A stretch of 42,414 nucleotides of DNA from Oscillospiraceae bacterium (GTDB taxonomy: Bacteria; Bacillota_A; Clostridia; Oscillospirales; Oscillospiraceae), in the NCBI GenBank assembly GCA_017627975.1, contig JAGAFT010000243.1, positions 1-42,414 on the forward strand, in the 5' to 3' direction. The notes beneath the pieces are model-generated. The model did no database searches and was not told where the DNA came from. It was given only the letters and a program-made list of their open reading frames with translations. The translations under genes were made by a program, and so were the position numbers. Of the stretch, positions 29,144 to 36,229 are shown one piece after another. The stretch's first letter is position 1. Every line of letters begins with the position of its first letter.

Positions 29144-30844
29144 ATGTACAGAGACGGCAAAATATATCTTGCGAAAACAGAAGACAAAGAACTCTACCTG
29201 CTGCCCGGCATGGCCAACCGCCACGGCCTGATCGCCGGCGCGACCGGTACCGGCAAGACCGTCACCATGAAAGTCATGGCCGAGTCCTTCTCCGAGATGG
29301 GCGTGCCCGTGTTCCTCGCAGATGTCAAGGGGGACCTTTCCGGCATGTGCATGCCCGGTGTGGATTCCGAGAATATGCGGGAGCGGATTACCCGCTTCGG
29401 CCTGGAAGAGGACTTTGAGTACCGTGCTTTCCCGACCCGCTTCTGGGATATCTTCGGCGAGACCGGCCATCCGGTCCGCGTAACCGTTTCCTCGATGGGT
29501 CCGACGCTTTTTGCGCGTCTTCTCGGCCTGACGGAGATTCAGACCGGCGTGCTGAACATCGTCTTCCGCGTGGCGGACGACCACGGCCTGCTCCTCCTGG
29601 ATCTGAAAGACCTTCGTGCGATGCTTCAGTTTGTCGGCGACAACCGCGCCGAGTTCACCACCATGTACGGCAATGTCTCCGCCGCCAGCGTCGGCGCCAT
29701 TCAGCGCGCGCTTCTTGCCTTTGAAGAAGAGGGCGGGGAACAGTTCTTCGGCGAGCCGGAGCTCGATATCCGTGACTGGATGCGTACCGGCAAGGAAGGC
29801 CGGGGATACATCAACATTCTCTCTTCCAAGCGCCTGATTCAGAGCCCGACGGTGTATGCGACCTTCCTGCTCTGGATGATGACGGACCTGTATGAGAAGC
29901 TGCCCGAAGTCGGCGATCTCGACAAGCCCCGCATGATCTTCTTCTTTGACGAGGCGCATCTGCTCTTCTCCGACTGCCCCAAGGCCCTGGTGCAGAAGAT
30001 CACCCAGATCGTGAAGCTGATCCGCTCGAAGGGCGTCGGTATCTACTTCGTCACCCAGAGCCCCTCGGATATTCCGAACGAGGTCCTGGCCCAGCTCTCC
30101 AACCGGGTTCAGCATGCTCTGCGTGCCTACACCCCGGCGGAGCAGAAATCCATCAGCGCCGCGGCAAAGGGCTTCCGTGTGAACCCGGCCTTTGACACCA
30201 AGACCGCCCTGACGGAACTGGGTGTCGGCGAAGCGCTTGTCAGCTTCCTTGACGAAGAGGGCATCCCGAATATTGTGGAACGCGCCTTTATCCTTCCGCC
30301 GCAGAGCCTGATGGGCATCGCGGATGAAAACGCCGTAAACACTTATATTCTCTCCGACGAGTTCGAGGTCAAGTACCGCGAGAGCTTTGACCGTGAGTCC
30401 GCTTTTGAGATCATCACCAAAGCGAACGAAGAGCTTGAGGCCCAGCGCATCCGCGAAGCCGAAGAAGCCGAAGCGGAGAAGGAGCGCCTGAAAGCCGAGG
30501 CTGAGGCCGAGAAGCAGCGCCTCAAAGAAGAGGCGGCTGCGGCAAAGCAGAAGCTGAAGGAAGAAGCGGCCGCCCTGAAAGCGGCGGAGAAGGAAGCCCT
30601 CGCCGCCGAAAAGGAAGCTATACGCGAAGCGGAGAAGAAGAGAAAGGCCGTCGAGAAAGCCGCGGCGGCGGCGACCTCCTCGGTGATGCGCTCGGTCAGC
30701 ACCAATATCGTAAATTCCGTCCTCGGCGGGAAGAAGACCAGCGCCAAGACCATCGCCAAGCGGGCGGCAACCAACGCCCTGAGCTCTGTCATGCGCAACG
30801 GAAGCAGCTCGATCATCCGCGGTCTCTTCGGCAACATCAAGTGA
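29144..30844 (+). CDS. HerA-like DUF853 P-loop ATPase
   Basis: A 566-residue protein. G32-T39 (GATGTGKT) is Walker A, followed by the FLADVKGDLSGM segment typical of DUF853/YjgR-type HerA relatives. IFFFDEAHLLF is Walker B, and VTQSPSDIP follows it. From about 435 to 515 there is a long Ala/Glu/Lys/Arg coiled coil with imperfect EAEAEKERLK-type repeats. The tail of about 45 residues is Ser/Asn/Arg-rich. The family is thought to pump or remodel DNA or protein; the role is unknown. ATG 29144 was preferred to 29129 because GGGAGA lies between them, eight bases before the second. Confidence 0.88.
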   Translation: MYRDGKIYLAKTEDKELYLLPGMANRHGLIAGATGTGKTVTMKVMAESFSEMGVPVFLADVKGDLSGMCMPGVDSENMRERITRFGLEEDFEYRAFPTRFWDIFGETGHPVRVTVSSMGPTLFARLLGLTEIQTGVLNIVFRVADDHGLLLLDLKDLRAMLQFVGDNRAEFTTMYGNVSAASVGAIQRALLAFEEEGGEQFFGEPELDIRDWMRTGKEGRGYINILSSKRLIQSPTVYATFLLWMMTDLYEKLPEVGDLDKPRMIFFFDEAHLLFSDCPKALVQKITQIVKLIRSKGVGIYFVTQSPSDIPNEVLAQLSNRVQHALRAYTPAEQKSISAAAKGFRVNPAFDTKTALTELGVGEALVSFLDEEGIPNIVERAFILPPQSLMGIADENAVNTYILSDEFEVKYRESFDRESAFEIITKANEELEAQRIREAEEAEAEKERLKAEAEAEKQRLKEEAAAAKQKLKEEAAALKAAEKEALAAEKEAIREAEKKRKAVEKAAAAATSSVMRSVSTNIVNSVLGGKKTSAKTIAKRAATNALSSVMRNGSSSIIRGLFGNIK

Positions 30845-30927
30845 GTTTGTAAGAATGTATACCCCCGCCTTCGGCGGGGGTATACATGTGCCTTGAAGCG
30901 CGCGGTCTCTTCGGCAGCATCAAGTGA
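30818..30927 (+). repeat. Tandem duplication of the 3' end of the DUF853 gene
   Basis: The last 27 bases of the gene, including the stop (30818-30844), recur at 30901-30927 with one mismatch, 83 bases on. Each copy is followed by a CCCCGCC-core hairpin, so the repeated unit seems to be gene end plus hairpin. Confidence 0.85.
30855..30887. terminator. Hairpin after the DUF853 gene
   Basis: A perfect 15-bp stem (30855-30869 with 30873-30887) closes on a TTCG-type loop 10 bases after the stop. It has no T run, so termination may be incomplete. Confidence 0.7.
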
Positions 30928-30935
30928 AATGACAG

Positions 30936-30958
30936 GCACCCCGCCGGAGGCTGGGTGC
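30936..30958. repeat. Imperfect CCCCGCC-core hairpin
   Basis: A 10-bp stem (30936-30945 with 30949-30958) with one C-T mismatch and loop GGA. It follows the second copy of the gene end. Confidence 0.6.
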
Positions 30959-30987
30959 TTGCAGCATTACACGGGTTCGTAAACTAT

Positions 30988-31020
30988 TAACCATCCCCCG
31001 CCTTCGGCGGGGGATGGTTA
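30988..31020. terminator. Hairpin between convergent DUF853 and hypothetical genes
   Basis: A perfect 15-bp stem (30988-31002 with 31006-31020) with a TTC loop. It starts five bases past the stop of the leftward small gene, so it is probably that gene's terminator. Confidence 0.7.
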
Positions 31021-31025
31021 GCATT

Positions 31026-31352
31026 TCAGGCAGGTTCGTAGCTTTTTCCGGTCTGGTTTCCCTCCGCGTCATAGTCGATGTCCTCCATCAGGGCCGGATC
31101 GACCCGACTGCGTTTCTTGACGGTCATGCCTTTGCCCTGGAGATTGAAAACCCAGATCTTATATCCCGGGAAGTCCGGATCCTCCTTGCGAAAGACGCCG
31201 GTCTCATTCAGCCGACAGAACTTTGCCCTGCCCTCCGCGGTATCCAGCAGATCGCCGGGACCGTTATAATACAGCGGATCCTGGAAAGCCTGTTTTTTGA
31301 ACTCCTCCCAGTTTTCGTCAAGCGCTTTCATGACATCGTTCGGTTGAATCAT
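31026..31352 (-). CDS. Hypothetical protein (108 aa)
   Basis: I do not recognise this protein. It is hydrophilic, with no signal peptide, membrane segment or cysteine pair (one Cys only). It is rich in Asp, Glu, Lys and aromatic residues and has a Gly-Tyr-Lys-Ile-Trp-Val-Phe-Asn strand-like centre. Coding is supported by an AGGAGC ribosome site eleven bases before the ATG, the absence of a competing frame and a hairpin just after the stop. It is a single-gene unit between two hairpins. Confidence 0.65.
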   Translation of the reverse strand: MIQPNDVMKALDENWEEFKKQAFQDPLYYNGPGDLLDTAEGRAKFCRLNETGVFRKEDPDFPGYKIWVFNLQGKGMTVKKRSRVDPALMEDIDYDAEGNQTGKSYEPA

Positions 31353-31395
31353 GATGCATTCCTGCTCCTTTGAGATGTATTCCTTAACGAGATTC

Positions 31396-31442
31396 CTGTG
31401 AGTTCTATCTCCCCGCCGGAGGCGGGGAGATAGAACTCACAG
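31396..31442. repeat. Perfect 22-bp hairpin in a divergent gap
   Basis: The arms 31396-31417 and 31421-31442 pair without mismatch around loop GGA. It has the same 17-base core as the hairpin at 28852. It lies upstream of both the leftward hypothetical gene and the rightward degV gene, so it is not at a gene end. Apart from it and a promoter, nothing else is visible in 31353-31654. Confidence 0.85.
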
Positions 31443-31558
31443 GGCAGTCAAACCCGTTAAGCAGTATCGTTTTTCCTATTATCCCGGATTCCGGCTGAAA
31501 AAGCAAGAGTTTCCTGACGGCGGCGCGGATTATTTTACAATTCCTTTTCAAATGTGCA

Positions 31559-31587
31559 TAGACAAGCCCTGGTTTGCGTGTTATAAT
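31559..31587 (+). promoter_or_regulatory. Predicted promoter of the first degV gene
   Basis: TAGACA (31559-31564) and TATAAT (31582-31587) are 17 bases apart, about 70 bases before the start codon. Confidence 0.7.
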
Positions 31588-31654
31588 CCCTCTGTTTTGA
31601 AAATAACAGCATTTCACGATGCTTTTCTTACAAACACAGGAAGGAATGATCGAC

Positions 31655-32503
31655 ATGCCGAAACCGGTTGTGATTACCGCCGACAGTACCTGCGACCTTT
31701 CGAAGGATCTTCTGGAACGATATGATATCCGGGTGATCCCGCTTACGATTACCCTGGGGGAGGACACGTTCCTGGATGGAAACGGCTTTACTCCGCTGGA
31801 GATGTATGCCCGCTACCGGAAGGACGGAACCCTGCCGAAGACCTCCGCGGTCGGCGTGCAGGAGTTTATTGATTTCTTCTCACAGTTTACGAAGGAGGGC
31901 TTCTCCGTCGTCCATCTGGACATCAGTTCGGAGCTCTCCAACTCCTATAACGCCGCCTGCATGGCCGCGTCGGAGCTGGGCGGGGTCCACGTGGTGGATA
32001 CGCGCATGCTCTCCACCGGAATCGGCCTGCTGGCCATTGAGGGCGCGGATTGCCGTGACCGGGGAATGGGCGCCCGCGAGATTGCCGAGCACCTTCGCGA
32101 GCTGTCCGGCAAGGTCCAGACAAGTTTTGTCCTGGACACGCTGGAGTTCATGTGGAAAGGCGGACGCTGCACCGGCGTTGCCGCGCTCGGCGCCAACCTC
32201 CTGCACCTGAAACCGGGCCTGGAGATGAAGGACGGAAAGCTGGTCGTCTATAAGAAATACCGCGGCAGCATCGAACATGTCTATAAACAGTACATTCGCG
32301 AACGCCTTCAGGGGCGGAAGGTCCGTCCGGCCCATGTCTTCATCACCGAATCCGGCGAGGTTGAAGAAAGCACCCTGGAGGAGATTTACGCCCTGGTGCG
32401 TGAACTGATCCCCGTGGAGGAGATTCATCACACGCTGGCCGGCTGCACCATTTCGACCCACTGCGGCCCCAAAACCCTCGGCATTCTGTTCATCGAGGAG
32501 TAA
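31655..32503 (+). CDS. DegV family fatty-acid-binding protein
   Basis: A 282-residue protein with the DegV/FakB fold: an N-terminal ADSTCDLS motif near residue 10, a D/SS-x-LSNSYNAA loop, and a KGGRCTG stretch near 170. In Firmicutes these proteins bind a fatty acid and can present it to the kinase FakA; no fakA is in the window. ATG 31655 was chosen because AGGAAGG lies ten bases upstream. The XRE regulator gene follows after 44 bases and is probably co-transcribed. Confidence 0.92.
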   Translation: MPKPVVITADSTCDLSKDLLERYDIRVIPLTITLGEDTFLDGNGFTPLEMYARYRKDGTLPKTSAVGVQEFIDFFSQFTKEGFSVVHLDISSELSNSYNAACMAASELGGVHVVDTRMLSTGIGLLAIEGADCRDRGMGAREIAEHLRELSGKVQTSFVLDTLEFMWKGGRCTGVAALGANLLHLKPGLEMKDGKLVVYKKYRGSIEHVYKQYIRERLQGRKVRPAHVFITESGEVEESTLEEIYALVRELIPVEEIHHTLAGCTISTHCGPKTLGILFIEE

Positions 32504-32547
32504 GCGGGCTCCGGGCCAACAGTTTTACAGAACAGTGAGATTATTTC

Positions 32548-33198
32548 ATGCAACTGGAAGAACTCAAGCTGATAACCGCAAGCAACATAATCAATCTCCG
32601 CACACGTGCGGGCATGACCCAGGCCGAGCTTGGGTACAAGCTCAATTATTCCGATAAGACCATCTCCAAATGGGAGCGGGCCGAAGCGATTCCCGATGCC
32701 TTTGTCCTGAAGCAGATGGGGGAAATCTTTGGGGTTACGGTCGATGATCTGCTCAGCTCTCATGACGAGTGGAAGCCGATTCCCACCGAGGAACCCGAGA
32801 CCGAAGAGGTTTCCTACAGTACCGGACGCATCATCGCCATCGCTATAGTCGGGGTATGGACCCTGGCCCTGACGGCGTTTGTGGCGCTTTGGCTGGTCGG
32901 CCTCATCGTGTGGCAGGTGTTTGTCGTTGCGCTTCCGGTCTCCATCCTGGTGTATATGATTCTGATCTGTGTGTTTCACCGGAAACAACATCTTCAACAT
33001 GTCATTGCGGCCTTCGTCCTGTCGCTTTTTTTGGCGGCCTATCTGCTCGTGTATCCGCGCTACCATCCATGGCAGCTGTTCCTGATCGTGATTCCGGCGG
33101 AGATCATCGTGTACCTGAGCTGCAACCTGAAGAACCCGCCAAAACCCCTTAAAATCAAGCATTCTACAAATTGTAGAGAGAAACAAAACAACGGGTAG
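32548..33198 (+). CDS. XRE-type regulator with C-terminal membrane domain
   Basis: A 216-residue protein. Residues 10-70 form a Cro/XRE helix-turn-helix (RAGMTQAELGYKLNYSDKTISKWERA). A short acidic linker leads to four hydrophobic segments between about 90 and 192. The layout suggests a membrane-tethered DNA-binding protein; the signal sensed is unknown. The ribosome site is weak (AGTGAGA). It sits between two degV genes and ends inside a terminator. Confidence 0.85.
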   Translation: MQLEELKLITASNIINLRTRAGMTQAELGYKLNYSDKTISKWERAEAIPDAFVLKQMGEIFGVTVDDLLSSHDEWKPIPTEEPETEEVSYSTGRIIAIAIVGVWTLALTAFVALWLVGLIVWQVFVVALPVSILVYMILICVFHRKQHLQHVIAAFVLSLFLAAYLLVYPRYHPWQLFLIVIPAEIIVYLSCNLKNPPKPLKIKHSTNCREKQNNG

Positions 33199-33221
33199 AG
33201 AAGCTTCCGCCCGTTGTTTTT
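33185..33221 (+). terminator. Terminator overlapping the end of the XRE gene
   Basis: An 11-bp stem (33185-33195 with 33210-33220) has a 14-base loop and ends in a T run. The XRE stop codon lies in its loop. Confidence 0.8.
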
Positions 33222-33251
33222 GCTTTGTAGAGTGATTTTTCCCGCGGACTG

Positions 33252-33260
33252 TGGTATGAT
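33252..33260 (+). promoter_or_regulatory. Extended -10 promoter of the second degV gene
   Basis: TGG-TATGAT at 33252-33260 fits an extended -10 box. No good -35 box is visible at the right distance. The start codon is 65 bases downstream. Confidence 0.45.
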
Positions 33261-33325
33261 AGATCAAACTATCAGATTTGCATTGCTGTAAATTGCTGCA
33301 ATGTATATGGAAAGGAACCGCTGCC

Positions 33326-34210
33326 ATGAGTTATATTATCAGCTGCTGCTCAACGGCTGACCTGAGCAAAGAGCATTTCCAGTCCCGGGACATCCATTAC
33401 GTCTGCTTTCACTACGCCCTGGACGGCGTCGAGTATCCGGACGACCTGGGGGAGAGCATTCCCTTTGATGAGTTTTACGACCGGATGTCAAAAGGCGCCG
33501 ACACCCGCACGGCCCAGGTGAATGTCGCCGAGTATGTCGATTTCTTTACGCCGTTCCTGGAGGACGGAAAGGATATCGTCCACGTGAGCCTGTCCTCCGG
33601 CATCTCCGGCACCATCAATGCCGCCCGGAATGCCGCCGCGATTCTGCGGGAGCGCTATCCGGAGCGCAGAATCTATATCATCGACTCTCTCGGCGCCTCC
33701 TCCGGTTACGGCCTGCTGATGGACACCGCCGCAACAAAGCGGGACGAGGGCATGAGTGCCGAGGAACTTGCCAAATGGATCGAGGAAAACCGTCTGAAGG
33801 TTCACCACTGGTTCTTCTCCACGGACCTGACATTTTTCGTAAAGGGCGGCCGGATTTCAAAGACCGCCGGTGTCTTCGGAGGCATGCTGGAGATCTGCCC
33901 GCTGATGAACATGGACAACCTCGGACGCCTGATTCCGCGCTTCAAGATCCGCACCAAGAAAAAGGTCATCCGCGAGATCGTCAAGAAGATGGAGGAGTGC
34001 GCCGAAGGCGGCTTGGATTACAGCGGAAAGTGCTACATCTCCATGTCGGCCTGCTATGACGATGCCCGCGCCGTCGCCGACCTGGTGGAGGAGCGTTTCC
34101 CGAAGCTGAACGGGAAGGTGGTCATCAACAACATCGGCACCACGATCGGCTCCCACACCGGCCCGGGAACCGTGGCCCTCTTCTTCTGGGGCTGTGAACG
34201 CGTCGACTGA
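33326..34210 (+). CDS. DegV family protein, second copy
   Basis: A 294-residue DegV-fold protein, clearly divergent from the first copy. It starts MSYIISCCSTADLS: the Asp of the usual DST motif is Cys while the Ser-Thr that contacts the fatty acid is kept. The SSGISGTINAARNA and KGGRISKTAG segments are present. ATG 33326 was chosen over an earlier in-frame ATG at 33278 because alignment begins there and AAGGAA precedes it. It has its own promoter and a terminator separates it from the XRE gene. Confidence 0.9.
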   Translation: MSYIISCCSTADLSKEHFQSRDIHYVCFHYALDGVEYPDDLGESIPFDEFYDRMSKGADTRTAQVNVAEYVDFFTPFLEDGKDIVHVSLSSGISGTINAARNAAAILRERYPERRIYIIDSLGASSGYGLLMDTAATKRDEGMSAEELAKWIEENRLKVHHWFFSTDLTFFVKGGRISKTAGVFGGMLEICPLMNMDNLGRLIPRFKIRTKKKVIREIVKKMEECAEGGLDYSGKCYISMSACYDDARAVADLVEERFPKLNGKVVINNIGTTIGSHTGPGTVALFFWGCERVD

Positions 34211-34220
34211 GTGAATACAT

Positions 34221-34249
34221 AATACACCCCGCCCTCCGGGCGGGGTATT
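34221..34249. terminator. Hairpin after the second degV gene
   Basis: A 9-bp core stem (34226-34234 with 34238-34246), extended by three further pairs past a two-base bulge, lies 16 bases after the stop. It is another CCCCGCC-core hairpin. Confidence 0.65.
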
Positions 34250-34291
34250 ATAATAGGAAGCAAAAGGGGCGAAGCCCTCGATCTGGTTCTT

Positions 34292-34318
34292 GTACCCCCG
34301 CCCGGAGGGCGGGGGTAC
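34292..34318. terminator. Hairpin after the GntR gene
   Basis: A perfect 12-bp stem (34292-34303 with 34307-34318) with loop GGA, ten bases past the stop of the leftward GntR gene. Confidence 0.7.
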
Positions 34319-34327
34319 TGTGCTTTC

Positions 34328-35056
34328 TTATTCTAAAGAAGCAAAAGGATCAAAACCTTCCCTCGACATGCTTGTGAAGCTCAGGCTCGAGCTCACATGG
34401 TCCGCCATGGACTGCCTTGCAAGGTCCGGAAGGCGCATCCGGATCGCTGATACCACCGCCGTGTGGTTGTACTTCACGTTCGAGAGCCAGGGGTTCTGGT
34501 CATTGGACTTCCGCCCGATGAACTCAAGCATCGATGCCTGGTAGCGGGTTAGATACGGACGGATCTGCTCATACGAGCGGCGGAGGTAGGCGTTTCCGCA
34601 GGAGTCTATGATCATCTGGTGAAACGGCATGTCTGTATCCCGCATGCCGCGGATATCGTGCATCGTCACGCTGTCCCGGAAGGCATCCGAAAGGCGGGTC
34701 AGCTCGCGGATGGTCTGATCGTCCGCGTTGTAGGCACAGAGATAGGCCGCCTCGCTTTCAACGGCGTTACGGACCTGATACAAGCTGATCATATCCGGAA
34801 GACTCAGTTCCAGAACGAAGCTTCCCGCCTGCTCCGGCCGGTTTACCACGAAACCGCTCTCCACCAGGCCCGCAATGGCTTCGGCCACCGGGGTACGCGA
34901 GATTCCGAGAATCGAGGCAATCTGGTTCACGTTGAGCCTCGTGCCGGGGGAGAGCTTCAGACTGATGATTTCGTCATACAAAAGCTGCATCACCAGGTCC
35001 TTGAGTTTGGCCTCCGGATGGGTGTCGATCATTTTCTGCAACTGGTAGCGATCCAT
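34328..35056 (-). CDS. GntR family regulator with FCD domain
   Basis: A 242-residue protein. The winged helix at about 15-85 carries GTRLNVNQIASILGISRTPVAEA, the classic FadR/GntR DNA-binding segment. The all-helical FCD domain (about 90-230) keeps the metal/ligand-binding D-x3-H (DMPFH) and later histidines. Such proteins usually respond to a carboxylic acid. The target is not evident; the neighbouring DUF975 gene is divergent and could be controlled from the shared gap. The ribosome site is GGCGGTG. Confidence 0.9.
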   Translation of the reverse strand: MDRYQLQKMIDTHPEAKLKDLVMQLLYDEIISLKLSPGTRLNVNQIASILGISRTPVAEAIAGLVESGFVVNRPEQAGSFVLELSLPDMISLYQVRNAVESEAAYLCAYNADDQTIRELTRLSDAFRDSVTMHDIRGMRDTDMPFHQMIIDSCGNAYLRRSYEQIRPYLTRYQASMLEFIGRKSNDQNPWLSNVKYNHTAVVSAIRMRLPDLARQSMADHVSSSLSFTSMSREGFDPFASLE

Positions 35057-35078
35057 CTTTTTTCACCGCCTTTTTTCC

Positions 35079-35107
35079 ATTTTATCGCGTTTTGCAGTCT
35101 GCCGCAA
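35079..35107 (-). promoter_or_regulatory. Predicted promoter of the GntR gene
   Basis: On the minus strand, TTGCGG (35102-35107) and TAAAAT (35079-35084) are 17 bases apart, 23 bases before the start codon. Confidence 0.5.
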
Positions 35108-35140
35108 GATGAAATTCCGCAAGAATTCATAAATTGGTCC

Positions 35141-35169
35141 TTTATCTCTTCCCGGCGAGACGATATAAT
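35141..35169 (+). promoter_or_regulatory. Possible promoter of the DUF975 gene
   Basis: TATAAT at 35164-35169 is a perfect -10 box, but the -35 position (TTTATC at 35141) is weak. The start codon is 55 bases downstream. Confidence 0.45.
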
Positions 35170-35224
35170 CAGGAATGGAATGAATAACCGCCCATTCTGC
35201 GGCGGAACAGGGAAGTGCTGATTT

Positions 35225-35947
35225 ATGACGATCGATCGGGTCGCAGTCAAACAGAACGCAAAGGAAATCATCCGCAGCTCAAAGCCCAGCCTGATCACGG
35301 CCGGCCTGATCTTCACGCTGCTCGGCGTGCTGATCAACTTTCTCTCATTGCGTCTGACCGGTGTGGCCTACGACGATATGGCCGGGATTCTTCAGGCTTC
35401 GTCGGAGGGAAGGGCGGACGCGGCCATGCAGCTCATGGCGCGTGCCATGCCGGGACCGGGCGAATCGCTGATCGACGTGCTGCTTCATCTTGCGCTCTCG
35501 GTTGTAAGCGTCGGTTTCTCCATCTTCACCCTGAATTCCATCCGCCGGAATGCGCCGGACTACGGAAACCTTCTGGACGGTTTCGGCATGATGCCGCGCC
35601 TGCTCTGGCTGCTGATTCTGGAGGCGCTCTTTATCATGCTCTGGTCAATGCTGTTCGTGATCCCCGGGATTATCGCGGCCTACCGCTACAGCCTTGCGGT
35701 GTATATCATGATCGATCATCCGGAGCTCAGCGCCATGGACTGTATCCGGGAATCCAAACGAATGACCCAGGGCTTCAAGTCCCAGCTTTTCCTGCTTGAC
35801 CTCTCCTTTGTTCTCTGGCTGCTGCTCAGCTCGCTGCCGGTGATCGGATACGCGGTTCAGGTCTACCTGACGCCGTACATGGAGACGTCCAAGGCGCTCT
35901 ATTATGAAAAGATCCGTGTGCAGGGGAGCGAGTGGCAGGTCGTCTGA
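35225..35947 (+). CDS. DUF975 family membrane protein
   Basis: A 240-residue protein with about five hydrophobic segments. The MLFVIPGIIAAYRYSLAVYIMIDHPELSAMDCIRESKRMT-type region, with a conserved charged segment after the third helix, is the hallmark of DUF975. Function is unknown for the family. CAGGGAAG lies about nine bases before the ATG. Confidence 0.85.
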   Translation: MTIDRVAVKQNAKEIIRSSKPSLITAGLIFTLLGVLINFLSLRLTGVAYDDMAGILQASSEGRADAAMQLMARAMPGPGESLIDVLLHLALSVVSVGFSIFTLNSIRRNAPDYGNLLDGFGMMPRLLWLLILEALFIMLWSMLFVIPGIIAAYRYSLAVYIMIDHPELSAMDCIRESKRMTQGFKSQLFLLDLSFVLWLLLSSLPVIGYAVQVYLTPYMETSKALYYEKIRVQGSEWQVV

Positions 35948-35973
35948 CGCGGACAATTCAATCTTTTCATCTC

Positions 35974-36020
35974 CCGCAGGGAACCGCTCTGAAAAAATGA
36001 GCGGCAACCTGCGGTTTTTT
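35974..36020 (+). terminator. Terminator after the DUF975 gene
   Basis: A two-tier hairpin: outer stem CCGCAGG (35974-35980 with 36008-36014), an inner 6-bp stem (35984-35989 with 35999-36004), then six T's. Confidence 0.88.
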
Positions 36021-36124
36021 GATGCTTTTATTGATTCCTGATGTGATAGAATGACGGTGGGAAGCTTCATTTTTTATGATTCAATGGAAATAAAATGAAA
36101 ATCAGATGCTTTTATGAAAAACCG

Positions 36125-36153
36125 TTGAAAAATCTTGACAAAAGTGCTATTAT
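36125..36153 (+). promoter_or_regulatory. Predicted promoter of the surface-protein gene
   Basis: TTGAAA (36125-36130) and TATTAT (36148-36153) are 17 bases apart. A separate TTGACA at 36135 has no -10 box at normal spacing. The 77-base leader is AT-rich, unlike the region before it. Confidence 0.55.
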
Positions 36154-36229
36154 GAAGGTTGCATTATAGTATCAAAATGACTGCAACTATATCTTGATCT
36201 TGTAATAAATGAAAGGACAATATATAGTC

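Noticed and set aside
36135..36170. TTGACA at 36135 with TATAGT at 36165 as the surface-protein promoter
   Set aside because: The spacing is 24 bases, too long. TTGAAA/17/TATTAT just upstream fits better.
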